Source: Gonium pectorale
Lineage: Eukaryota; Chlorophyta; Chlorophyceae; Chlamydomonadales; Volvocaceae
DNA: 46,543 nucleotides
Direction: 5' to 3'
NCBI GenBank assembly: GCA_001584585.1
Contig: LSYV01000021.1
Coordinates: 1,076,821-1,123,363 of the forward strand
Positions 11,501-20,900 of the stretch are shown here, piece after piece. Numbering within the stretch: position 1 is the stretch's first letter; each line of letters begins with the position of its first letter. The position numbers and the translations under genes are program-made. The notes under the pieces were generated by a model. It saw nothing but the letters and a program-made list of their open reading frames with translations. It made no database searches and was not told where the DNA came from.

Positions 11501-12715
11501 CCTCCCCCCCTCCCCGCTTGCCCACAGACCGAGAACCCCCCTGCGTCCCTCCCTCGCCCCTCCCCGCCCGCCCCGGGGAGACAACCTTTGCTATTGAGCA
11601 TGCGATTCGGTGTCCGCGACGCGACCCGTTTCCCTTCTTCATTGCCCCCGCCCCCCTGGACGCAGGCCCTGCTGGGTGTGAGCGCGGCCGCATTCCACTC
11701 GCTGCCCACCGACCGGCGGAGGAGTGTCGTCCAGGTGGGGTCGGTCGGCATCCACGGCGCGGGTAGGCGGGCGGGCGGGCGAGCGCACTGCCCACGGACT
11801 GACCTGACCCACGGGTCAGGTTCGCCACGGCCTCTGGTTCTGTTGGGGGTGCAGGGCTGTGCTGGTGGGCCGCGTCCTGATGTCGTCCAGGTGGGTTCAC
11901 ACACACCCGACACGGGCGGGGCCGGGCTGGTGTTCGGGGCGGCAGACGGGCGCGGCACTGCACGCGGATGGGCCCCACGCGGCGCCCACACGGCCCACGG
12001 AGCGACCCACGGGTCGGGGCGGGCCCATCCGCTGTTGGTGGAGGCAGGGGTCGCTGTTGGGCCGTGCTACTGTCCGGGACGAGCGGCGGTCCAAGCTGGA
12101 GCCCTTGATGTTGGAGCCCGGCCCGGCCGCGTCACGGCTGTCAGAGGGCATCCTCACTCTTGTTGAACCATTGGTCAGACGACCGCTGGGCTGGACTGGG
12201 CTGGGGTGGGCTGGGCTGGGCTGGGCTGGGCTGGATAGCCGACGCACACAGTCGCTCACACTTGAGCACACCGCACCGATGCAGCTCCTCCTTGCGGGAA
12301 GAAAACCCAGGTCGACTTGGCGCACGGCATCCACCGGCGCGTGCGAAATGCCGGAGCCAGCCCCATCCACTCCGCGCCCTCCCGCCCGCCGCGCCGCCCC
12401 CCTCTACCGGCTTACACACGACAGGCCTGCCTGCGCGACCGCCGCGGAGGGCCCCGCCGCTGCGTCGCCGCGCTGTACCCGCGGCCGCAGCCGCTGCGCC
12501 CTGGCGGCGGCGGCCGGGAGGTGGCAGCCGTGCTCAGCTTCGACGGCTGCGCCAGCAACCCCGGCGCGGCCGCACCGCCGGGGCCGCCAGCGGCGGCGGC
12601 GGTGCCAGGAAGAGTTGGAGGTGGTGGTGGTGCAGCAGGCGGCAGTGCCGCGGCCGGCGGTTGCTGCGAGCCGAGGCGCTTCTGGGCAGTCGCACAGCTG
12701 CACAACGTGGACTAG
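2032..12715 (+). CDS. Large multi-exon protein with several OB-fold-like segments (~1,200 aa)
   Basis: Exons that join in phase: 2032-2124, 2517-2567, 2888-2935, 3418-3628, 4121-4228, 4481-4645, 5160-5224, 5956-6084, 6708-6835, 7224-8075, 8439-8514, 8820-9727, 10082-10274, 10761-11036, 11666-11734, a short exon ending at 11890 (start 11855 or 11820), and 12425-12715 (stop TAG). OB-fold-like signals: PLVLYGDCVALGDLLLPGDL in exon 10; VLVGRVETLLG, then GRLRALLSDGTGCAAVEMQL and HVVVLTGA across exons 10-12; and a C-terminal set GSVICIT, ALLGVSAAAFHSLP, RRFWAVAQLHNVD that resembles the last OB domain of RPA1/MEIOB/SHLD2-type proteins. Long Ala/Gly/Gln runs separate these blocks. Size and several OB units would also suit CTC1 of the telomeric CST complex. 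A role in single-stranded DNA binding is inference; I cannot choose a family. Exon 11 seems to use a GC donor, and exon 14 adjoins an assembly gap. Confidence 0.62.
4441..4470. repeat. (CCCA)n tetranucleotide run
   Basis: About seven CCCA/CCAC units lie just before the acceptor of exon 6 of the OB-fold-like gene and act as its pyrimidine-rich tract. The matching donor side carries GGGT repeats (4227-4242), so the two ends of this intron are complementary and could pair. Confidence 0.75.
5287..5390. repeat. G-rich minisatellite, two ~50-bp units
   Basis: The unit GGGGCCACGGATAG followed by runs of GGGGGT occurs twice (about 5302 and 5346). The runs of G4-G5 spaced by T are suited to G-quadruplex formation on the plus strand. 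The repeat lies in the intron between exons 7 and 8 of the OB-fold-like gene. Confidence 0.8.
5450..5521. repeat. (CA)n microsatellite, ~35 units
   Basis: An almost perfect run of CA dinucleotides over roughly 70 bp in the same intron as the G-rich minisatellite. It is the longest simple repeat in the window. Confidence 0.97.
5655..5735. repeat. Minisatellite of ~9-bp units (GGTCCCCTC-like)
   Basis: About nine degenerate units of the pattern (G/T)GTCCCCT(G/C)G, with variants such as GGTCGCCTC and GATCCCCTC, lie in tandem in the intron between exons 7 and 8 of the OB-fold-like gene. Confidence 0.75.
8515..8520 (+). other. Probable GC splice donor (AAG|GCGCGT)
   Basis: Exon 11 of the OB-fold-like gene must end in phase 0 to read the start of exon 12. 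The only phase-0 boundary just after the conserved coding block is AAG|GCGCGT at 8514/8515, which is a GC-AG rather than GT-AG intron. The first downstream GT in a donor-like context (gtggggag, from 8519) would give the wrong phase. Confidence 0.4.
10019..10071 (+). repeat. Dispersed repeat, copy 1
   Basis: The core CGGTGTCCGCGACGCGACCC, then CTTCCCATCTTTATTACCC, lies in the intron just before exon 13 of the OB-fold-like gene. It is homologous to 11600-11656 (same strand) and 21660-21705 (reverse strand). Only about 50 bp are conserved and no open frame is shared, so it is an unclassified short repeat. Confidence 0.75.
10723..10742. other. Assembly gap (20 N) flanked by a repeated contig end
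   Basis: Twenty Ns separate two nearly identical stretches: CCCTGCCCCAGGACGGGCTG at 10701-10720 and the same string ending at 10769. The acceptor and first codons of exon 14 are thus written twice, as expected when two overlapping contig ends are joined with a placeholder gap. Confidence 0.9.
11600..11656 (+). repeat. Dispersed repeat, copy 2
   Basis: CGGTGTCCGCGACGCGACCC followed by GTTTCCCTTCTTCATTGCC lies directly before exon 15 of the same gene. It differs from copy 1 at only a few positions over about 50 bp and sits at the same distance from a 3' splice site. Confidence 0.75.
11806..11817. repeat. Palindrome GACCC-AC-GGGTC
   Basis: One of five copies of GACCC-N2-GGGTC in the window. 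Here the arms extend to a 9-bp stem (ACCTGACCC/GGGTCAGGT, 11802-11821). It lies in the intron after exon 15 of the OB-fold-like gene. Confidence 0.85.
12004..12015. repeat. Palindrome GACCC-AC-GGGTC
   Basis: Second copy, about 200 bp after the first and in a similar context (CACGGAGC before it), within the last intron of the OB-fold-like gene. Confidence 0.85.
12183..12237. repeat. (GGGCT)n pentanucleotide run
   Basis: About nine units of GGGCT/GGACT/GGGGT lie in the last intron of the OB-fold-like gene. Confidence 0.85.
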
Positions 12716-12803
12716 CTCCTCTGACTGGATGTATGGGTGCTCGGTGCTTGGCAGCAGAGCGCTAGACAGAGTAAGAGCTAGATAGGGCTCGATAGGCAGG
12801 TTG

Positions 12804-12808
12804 TTACA
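12804..12808 (-). terminator. Candidate TGTAA polyadenylation signal
   Basis: Minus-strand TGTAA about 165 nt after the tentative stop (12973) of the minus-strand helical-repeat gene. TGTAA is the usual green-algal polyadenylation element. It lies only about 90 bp from the stop codon of the convergent plus-strand gene. Confidence 0.4.
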
Positions 12809-12972
12809 GGCTACACAATGTGGACTAGCGTGTGGGTGGGTGGGTGCTCGGCGCTTGGCCGCAGGTCCATCAATGCCCACTGGCCAGGAGGGCATGGCAG
12901 AGCGACGGCGGTGTCGGCGGGCGGCAGCAGAGGGCAAAGATCGGGCTGTTTCGGCGCGCGGGAGCGTAAGGG

Positions 12973-15900
12973 CTAAAGAGCGGATGGGGCAGCCGGCAGG
13001 CGGGCAGGCAGACGCTGTACGGGAAGAGGCAGCGTACGGCGGAAGGAAGGTGGCGCTGGCGGTGAGAGGAGGGGTGAAGGCGGACCTGTTTGTGTGTCCA
13101 AGCATGCAAACGGCGTGCTCAAAGCGACAGCAAGCAATTGTGTGTAGCGCAGGCACCAGCACCCAGCTGCTGGGGCTGTGGGCGAAGGCGCCCAGCAGCG
13201 TCCCCGCGCTCCACTCGTCCAGGCCGGCGAAGCCCCGCTCCTGCCAGTCCGTCAGCGCCACGGTGAACATGTCGCCGGCGGCGAAGCTCTGCCTCAGGCG
13301 CACCAGGGGCAGGATAACGCCCTCCAGCAGCGAGGAGCGCATCGCCTCCTCCCTCCTCCGCGTCCGCGTCGGCGCCAGGCAGCACCGCAGACAGCGGGCC
13401 GCGACGGCCGCGCAACTCTGTCGCAGCGACGGCCTGAGGCAGTCCCCAGCCCGGGGTTGGATCGCGCGTGTGTTGCGCGGCGGCGTTGGGGAAAAATCAA
13501 GGAAGTCGGCAACGGCAATACGCAAGAGGCCCGCCCACACCTACCTTTCCCCCCGAGCAGCCAAGCCTGCAACCAGCCCCAAGCCACCAACCCAACGCAC
13601 AGGTCAACGAAGAAGCCAACTACGTACCTAGTTCTCTACCAGCGCCACCACCAGCCCCCACCTGGTATCGCGCCGACAGCAGCATCATGGCGCTCTCGGG
13701 TACCGCCCGCAGCACCCGCCGCTCCACCACCTGCTCCAGACGCGGTAGCAGGTCGGCGGGGAAAGGCGCCGACCAGGCGTCGCACGCTGCAAGATGAGGC
13801 CGGTGGGCACCTCCCCCAGCCCCGAGCCGTCCCGGCTTATCAAGCCATCAGAACGGCCATTGCTGCCGACGCCGCCACCGCCAGCGCCGTTGGAGGCGGC
13901 GGCTATGATGCCGCCGATCACGGCGGCGCCGCTGGGCTCTCCGGCCGCAGCAGAGGCGCCGGTGCCGGCGCCGCTGGAGCGGCTGGGCATGTAGGCGAAG
14001 GCCTTGAGCGAGGCCAGTAGCGAGGAGGCGTCGGCTGTGTTGAGGCTCGGGAGGGCCGGCACCAGGGCGCCGAGGCAAGAGCTGGTCAGGCTGCGCACGG
14101 GCGTGTGACCCAGCGCCGCCATCGCACCGAGCGCCTGAGTCCCGATGGACGGGGCAGCGGGCGGGCGGGCGGGCGGGCGGGCGAGGGCGGGCTGGAAAGA
14201 GAAAGTGAGAAAGAGGGACTGAACACGGTGACCAGTATCAGGCAGCCAAGCGTGTCCGCACATTGGGGGTACGGTATCTATACAATCTATCCAACTCAAT
14301 AGCGGCGACGTAGTCCTGCAGCAAATGTGCTGACCGCAAGCGTGTGGTGAGCTCTTGTGCCGTAACATAAACCGCAATCCCACCCAGCCGTTGACCACAC
14401 ACTGCCGTATCGCATACGTGACACACTGCTGCGTTATCATGACAGATTGCCGTGGGATCGACCACAGCGCTCGCGCCCCCGTGTAAGCCGACGCACCCAC
14501 CGCCACCAGCTCTTGCGGCTTGAGGTCCTTCAGGCGCTGCGCCACCACCGCCTCCACACAGCGCCCCAGCTCCGGCCCGGCGCGCCCCCGCACGCAGCGC
14601 CCCAGCTTCGCCAGCATCGCCACCAGCAGCCCGCTGTCCACGACTTGCTGCGTCGTGGGCGGAGCCGGGCCCAGATCAGCCAGCTCCTGCGTCGCGGCAC
14701 GGACTGTGGCACGGGCCCGGGCTGCAGCACTGGCCCGCCCCATGAAGCTGGCGATCTGCTCGGCGACAACGGAGGCATCGGCCGTGTCCTCGGCGTCGCT
14801 GCTGATGTCACTCGGGGCCGTCGCCGACGCATCCGTCTGACGCACCGGATTGCTGCCACTGGCGCCGCCGCCCCGCTGTGCAGGCTCTGCGGCTACTGCC
14901 CCCGCGTCTCTGGCTCCACGCGAGCCTGCCGCCTCGCTGTGGCGGCCGCCGCGGCCGCGCCCCCGCTGCCAACGGCCCCCCTCTACGCGCCCGCCACCAG
15001 CGCGCCTGCCGTCCGCTTGCTTACCCTCCTCCTCAGACCGGGGTACCACTGCCTGGGCTCCCCGCACCTCCCTTTGGAAAGCGTCCAGCTCACTTTGCGC
15101 GGCCGCAAGCCGCTGCCGCAGCGTCTCTCTCCGCGCAACGGCTGCTGTGTCCTGCGGTTGAGTAACATAAACAAAGCCGTCTCGGCGATGAGACAGTGTT
15201 GCACAGTGCTTTTATGACGCGGAACCGCAGGCGCAGGGCCATCACTGCCATGTGGCGCATCGCCACCTAAAACAATGTTACTATGAATGGCATGCCCAGG
15301 GGTCAGTGCAGCGTATACTAGAATTGCCGCCCCACCACCGGAGGCAGCCCCCTAACACAGGCGGAACTGCAACGTGTAGGTTGTTACCCAACTACGACCC
15401 AGATGTTCTGGCGCAGCGTGAGGACCGTGGCAAAGGGCACACAGCGGGGACCGGATGCGCACCTGAGAGTGAAGCACCGCTCCGCACGTGCTGATCAGCC
15501 ATTCTATTGGAGGCACGGGCCGCCCAGGGCCCTCGGAGCGGTACATGCACAGCTCCCGCACAAGCAGCGCCAGGGACTGCACGTCCAGGTCTGCAGGCTT
15601 GTCCGCCGAGGCTGGAGTGACGTCGGGTGCTGGTGCGGAGCCGTCGGATGCTGCAACTCCACCCGACGCGTCGCCCGCGGCCACGCGTCCCCGGGCGCCC
15701 CCGCGGCCGCTGCCGCGGCCGGAGTCGCGGCCGCCGCCATGGGGCCGCCCGCGGCCGCGACTGCCCCGGCCGGCGGCGCCACGAGCCGCATGCACAGCCA
15801 CTGCGCTGCCCTCCTCCTCATCCTGGCTCGCCCTGCAGAGTGTGTTCCAGTCTTGTTTCAAGACAGTCTCCCGCAGCACTGGAGACTGCGCGAGCGCGCG

Positions 15901-16590
15901 ACAGTCACTCACCGCCATCACACGCGCATGCGCCCCAAGGTCATTCGCAGGCTGTCCCGCAAGCGGCTTTCACGCTCTCCCGCCATTCCGACTTCCCGTC
16001 GCCCGCCTGAGCGCCGATACAGGTACCCGGCAGCTCCCTGTCCCCACAACTGACCCACTGTCCGTCGCCGCCGACAGCATGGAGCTGACGCGGGCCATGA
16101 GCTGGTCGATGAAAGGCTGTGACATCTGCGCGCCGTACTTGTTGGCCAGCCGTACCGCCGACGCCATGCTAGCCATGTCCGCTCCCCGCAACCGCTCTAG
16201 TGCCGCGTGGCCGTTGCCCAACACCTCTGAAGCGAGGGACTGCCGCAGCTGCTCCAGGAGGCCCGGCAGCTCAACCAGTGCCCGACCGCCCCCGCCGGCT
16301 GCGCAGCGCAGCGCCAGCACATGCGCGCTGCCGAAAGCCTTGCACAGCTCGCCCAGCTGCGTCGGCGACGGCGCGTTGGCGCTGGCATTGGAGGCAGTGG
16401 AGGCGGCTGCGGCGGCTGCTGTGGCACGCGGCAGCTGCGCGAGGAGGTCGGTTAGGAGCAGGGGTTCGCGCAGCGGCCAGCCCGTCAGTGGCAGCACTGT
16501 CTCCAGTGAGGAGACGATGTCGGCCAGCATGGCGAACGACAGCACCGCGCGCTTGGAGTGCAGCTCGGAGGCCAGGATGCGCACCGCGTC
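12973..16590 (-). CDS. Helical-repeat protein, FASTK/OPR-like organellar RNA-binding candidate (5' end not found)
   Basis: Minus-strand exons joining in phase: 16590-16027, 15885-15463, 15151-14501, 14134-13662, 13417-13163, and a tentative last exon 13014-12973 with stop TAG. The protein consists of short paired helices: LADIVSSLETVL, LGELCKAFGSAHVLAL, LASMASAV-type blocks (DMASMASAVRLANKYGAQ), VVDSGLLVAMLAKLGRC, LKPQELVA|ALGAMAALGH, LLPRLEQVVERRVL and WSAGTLLGAFAHSP. Repeats of this look occur in algal FASTK/RAP and octotricopeptide proteins that act on plastid or mitochondrial RNA, which is the basis of the call; I did not recognise a RAP domain. Linkers rich in Arg/Gly and Asp/Glu/Ala separate the blocks. 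The exon 14134-13662 is 473 nt long and breaks frame near 13795 (see findings). The start codon is not located; an in-frame stretch ending LLNDELARLQ near 16860 could be an earlier exon. Confidence 0.5.
14156..14190. repeat. (GCGG/GGGC)n run
   Basis: About seven GGGC units lie in the intron between the third and fourth listed exons of the minus-strand helical-repeat gene; on the coding strand it is a C-rich tract shortly before the acceptor. Confidence 0.8.
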
Positions 16591-17903
16591 CTGTGCGTGT
16601 GCGGGTCTACAGGTGGGGGGTGCCTGCCGCATGGTATGGTCGGTTTTGCTGGGAGTACATGGGGTCAAGGAAAGAGAAGGTCCTGTCAACGGCGCGGGCA
16701 GGCGAGTGCTGGCGAACAGCTGCAGGGGCATGAGCTGCTGCGAGGCGCCAGTTGTTCCGCACAGCACAGCACACGTGCAGGCCGACACGAAACCTTCCTG
16801 CCTCAATCGTCCCGATTCCCAATATCTCCATCGTCGCGCGGCTCGTACCCCACCTGCAGACGCGCCAGCTCATCATTGAGAAGATAATGACATGGTGTTC
16901 CCCATCGCGACGCATAACCCGAAACCCGGAATCCCCGCGTTCTGTCCTTTCACGAGCACGGCTTGATATTCTGTTATCGGCCACATAGTAACGCAGTCAC
17001 CGTCGAGGATCTGGTTCTGGAGCTGGTCCTGGAGCCGCAGAGTATGATGACGCTGCCTTTCTTACACCGTCCTGACCCATAGTGCTCATAGTGGCTGACT
17101 ATACTTGGAGCCAGAGATACACGCGCCGGTATGGGACAGCAGGGCGGACGGGTCGCTTGTGCTGGCGTGCCGCTGACGTGTCGCTGGCGCTGGCGTGGTG
17201 CTGCAGGAACCGGAAGCCTGGCGGGGAGCAGCCCGCATCATGGGACGCTTGGGAATCATGCGGAGTCGCTGCGGAGCTGGGGCGGGACGCACGCGAGTAT
17301 GGACTGGGAAAGGACTGGCCACCGCAGATAACATTGGAACGAGGAAAACGTCTACAGACGATATGCACGGACTTACTGGGCTACCATGAGCGCCACTCAG
17401 GGGCCTGGCACGCAATTTCACCTCGAATAGAAGTACGTCACATTATTTCACATCTGGCTGACTGAGCACTGCAACCTATCTTTGATTGCCGTCTCCTCTG
17501 ATCTGTACGAGGCCATTGCTTGCGGTGTCCCAGGTGTCCCTCCCCAAAGTATCCGCTTTGTGGGCACGAACCCAGCCGAGCCCGACATGCGTTGGCGGCG
17601 CAGGCTTCCCACCCGCAGTGCTCGCATGGTTGAGTAGCGGGGTCCCGGAGGATTACGTAGGTGTGGGCTGGAGGAGTGGGGCTCGCACTTCTGCAGCGCA
17701 GCTGTCGCCATGGATCCATAGCTATTTTTGAAGCCGCACTATCTACCCTCAGGTCACTCTTGTCTTGGTATGCAGTGTCGCTCATTTCTTGAAACGACTT
17801 TCTTGAAATAGGACGTGTGTTCCTCTGCTGCGCTGCGAATTCCCTTTGCTGCCGTCCGCTGTACTCGTTGTCTAGCAAGCGATGTAATAAATCTGCACAA
17901 ACT
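16591..17903. other. Divergent intergenic region, 5' ends of two genes
   Basis: This lies between the first certain exon of the minus-strand helical-repeat gene and the RPP40-like start. It probably holds the unseen 5' exon(s) of the former (16,840-16,990 has minus-strand coding-like sequence) and both promoters. Open frames here are short, without recognisable motifs. GC is lower from about 17,440 to 17,900. Confidence 0.4.
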
Positions 17904-20900
17904 ATGCCCTCGAAGCAAGGGCCTCGCCTGTTTTGGCGGCTCTCCAACCTTCAGCACCCGAATGCCGACTTGGAGCAGACCGTGAGCGAGCACCTGCTCA
18001 ACCATGCGGTCCAAGTGCTGCTGCCCTACCGGGGGGTCGACAAGGAGCTGCAGGAGGAGCTGGACGTGCAGCTGGCAACCATGCTGCCGCCGGATGAAGG
18101 GTACCAGGTGCGCTAACCCCTTACGCCCACAGCCCCTGCCCCACAGACGCCTCCAGAGGGGACATGCGCGGGCAGGCATGCCTACCGATGTACATACCCC
18201 CATTCTTGTGACGCCAGGTAGTTCGCGCCAGCTTAGCGGACGTGCTGGCGCAGGTGCTCAATACACAGATCCTGCACCAGGAGGGGGCCAGCGTGCAGGT
18301 GCGCGTGTCGACGCGTCCCGGGACACGCAGTGCCACCCGGCGTCTAGTATGGCGGGGCCCGTTTGGTCGTTTGGAGTCCGTCCCTGGAGGCAGGCGCAGC
18401 CTGATGCGGTCCTCGGCGTCTGTCAGGCGCTAAGGCAGGACGCGTCAACGGGAGCTAGCATGAGTGTGCATGGGGTGGCTGGCCAGGTCCTGCACCAGGG
18501 CGGGGGCGGCCCAGCGTGCAGGTGCGCACAGCTCGGCGAGTGCGGGACGCGCTCCCACCACGGCCGTTATTTGTAGGGGGCCCCTTGGCTTCCGACAATG
18601 CAGTCAGGCAGAGCCCTATGCGGTCTTTGGCGCCTGTCGGGCGCCGAGGCAGGACACGGTGAAGGACGCTGGCAGCACGTTCGTGCGGGGTGACCGGCCA
18701 CCCGGGGACACGTGCTAGGCCGGCCACCGGCGGCGTGTCGTCGGTGTGGTGACAGGAAAGTTGACGGGTATGGGTGTTGCGTCCGATGTGACGTTAGCGG
18801 CGGCGGGGTGCCAAACGTGGCTTGCGGTCGCTACACGCGCCAAACCTGCGTGGCTGTCCAAGGTGCTGGGTCTGCTTGGATCTTCCCCAAGTTTCCCTGC
18901 TCGACACCCTTTACAGTATGTTGCCGTGCAAGATACAGCCAGGTCCATTTTGACCTCTCGTCTCTATACCCCCGTTGCTTCCCTCCTGACGTGCGCAGGC
19001 GCTGTCGCTGGCCGACCGGCTGGAGAGCGACCACGCGGTGGCCCTCACGCCCGACGGCGTGCTGCGCCTGGCGGTGGGCGCGGAGACGCACTCCCGGCTG
19101 GGCCTCACGGGGAAGCGCAGCCCCAGCAGCAAGGGTGAGAGGGCGGGCAGGGGTGACTTTCGCTGGACGGGGTGGCTGGGTGGGGTTTGGGCGGGTGCAT
19201 TGGACGGATGTGCGCATACGCCGCAATGGAGACAATGCGCCGAGCATATGTTGGGGTGCCGCATGCGGGGAACGATGACTCGAGCACCGCTGCAATGGAG
19301 GGCTAGCTTCAGATCCTGTACCCCTCTTTCACCCTTGGTGGTGATGAACTGGCGCGGGACGGGGCCGCTGGGCGGGGTTTGCGCAGGACAGGTGACGGTG
19401 ATGGACGGAGATGCGCATGCGCCAGCAGGGAGGAGATGAGCGGAGCGGACCTTTGGATGCAGCATGCAGGAGAATATGTGCCCCCTCAATGACTCAAGCG
19501 CCGCTGCAACGGAGGGCTGGTTTTAGAATCCATACCCCACTTTCACCCTTGCCCTAGAGCGCTACAACATCAGCCTCAACCTGCGGGACAAGTCGTTGCA
19601 CCCGGGGGAGACCAGATACGCGCAGGTAATGAGCAGGTGGGCGGGCGGGCGGCACCCGAGGTAGACTGCAGAGGGGCGGGAGGGCGGTGTGGTGGCAGGT
19701 GGCGTGAGTGGGGCACGCGTGGTGCGTGCCCGCGCCGTCTCGCATACGGGTCCCATGTCCACGGGCCTTTGGTGGGGGCCACCGCCCTCCGCCCGCCTCC
19801 TTTTCCACTGGACGTTGCCGCGCAGGGCTCGTTCCCACCGATGTCGTACAGGCCGTTATCTTACGGCCCCCGTCGCTCGCACCGAACCCCGACATGCTGT
19901 GCAGGTCCTGGCCAAGCTCCGCGCCTGCCTCCCGCAGCAGGTAACCGGGCCTGACACCCCGGCGTGGGCTCAGGGGTGGTGTGCCGTCTGGTGGAAGTCG
20001 CATGTAGGCGCAAGGGAGGCGTGCACCGTCTCCGAACATGGGGGCACCGCCGCCGTCTTCGGTATTCGGACCTTGGTACAATTACCGTGCCCTTGCATTT
20101 TTCGCCAGATCTCATACATCCCCTTCTGCGTTTTGGCACCCGACCCAGACCGGCTCCCGCCCGTTTGGCATCTGACCCAGACCCACCGTGTACGACCCCC
20201 GCCCCTGCCCGCTTACGCGCAGTCGTTCCTGGTGCGCCAGGAGGTGGGCGGGCAGCTCAAGCCGCTAGGGTTGCCGCGGGAGGCGTTGTCGCCCGAGTAC
20301 GGGGCAGAGGTGAGTGCCACATGGAGTCTGGGGCTCGGCGGCTTACGTTGGCTCTCGGCACGGGCTGGCCATGAAGTGTTTGGTAAATGATCCCCCTTAA
20401 CAGGTGAGTGCACAGGTGGGTGCGCATGCGCCGCCAGGCGTGGAAGTGATTATCTGCCATGATCATGGGTGGTATCCTCGCGACTTCCTCGTTTCAGTTT
20501 CACGAGCCCGCTCCGCCACCCCGCCTTGCTGTGGATGCGCGCCGTTGATGTGCAGGACAAGGAGCACGATACGCCGACTGTCCTTGGTTGGCTGCCCTCA
20601 CGCCGTGCGCTTCCCCGCCCTTGACCTTCCGGCCCCCCTGTGTCGTCCGCTGTGTGATTCTGCAGCTTCAGCCCACCCAGCCCCTCTCTCCTGTGCTCTT
20701 CCTGCCCCTGGCCGCCAGACTTGGATGCCGCTGCAATCGGAGGCGCATACGATTCCCGGCCTGATGGTACCGCTGTTGAGCCGGGAGACCTTCGAGCAGT
20801 ACGGCGCAGTAATGGATGAACATGGGGATGAGCCGTCAGACGCCGCAACTAGCGGCCGCGGCGGGACGGACGGCGGCGGGGCTGCAGTACACGGGGCAGG

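Noticed and set aside
12080..12190. Plus-strand protein-like stretch (SKLEPLMLEPGPAASRL) in the last intron of the OB-fold-like gene
   Set aside because: It could be an exon, but no acceptor/donor pair gives phases that fit the exon ending at 11890 and the terminal exon at 12425. Left out of the model.
12404..13540. Continuous 378-codon minus frame across the 3' end of the helical-repeat gene
   Set aside because: Only 13417-13163 looks coding. The rest runs over a TGTAA signal and the terminal exon of the convergent gene, so an intron and a short last exon are more likely.
13772..13795. 24-nt GT...AG segment that might be an intron in the frameshifted exon
   Set aside because: Too short for a spliceosomal intron, and its removal (a multiple of three) would not correct the frame.
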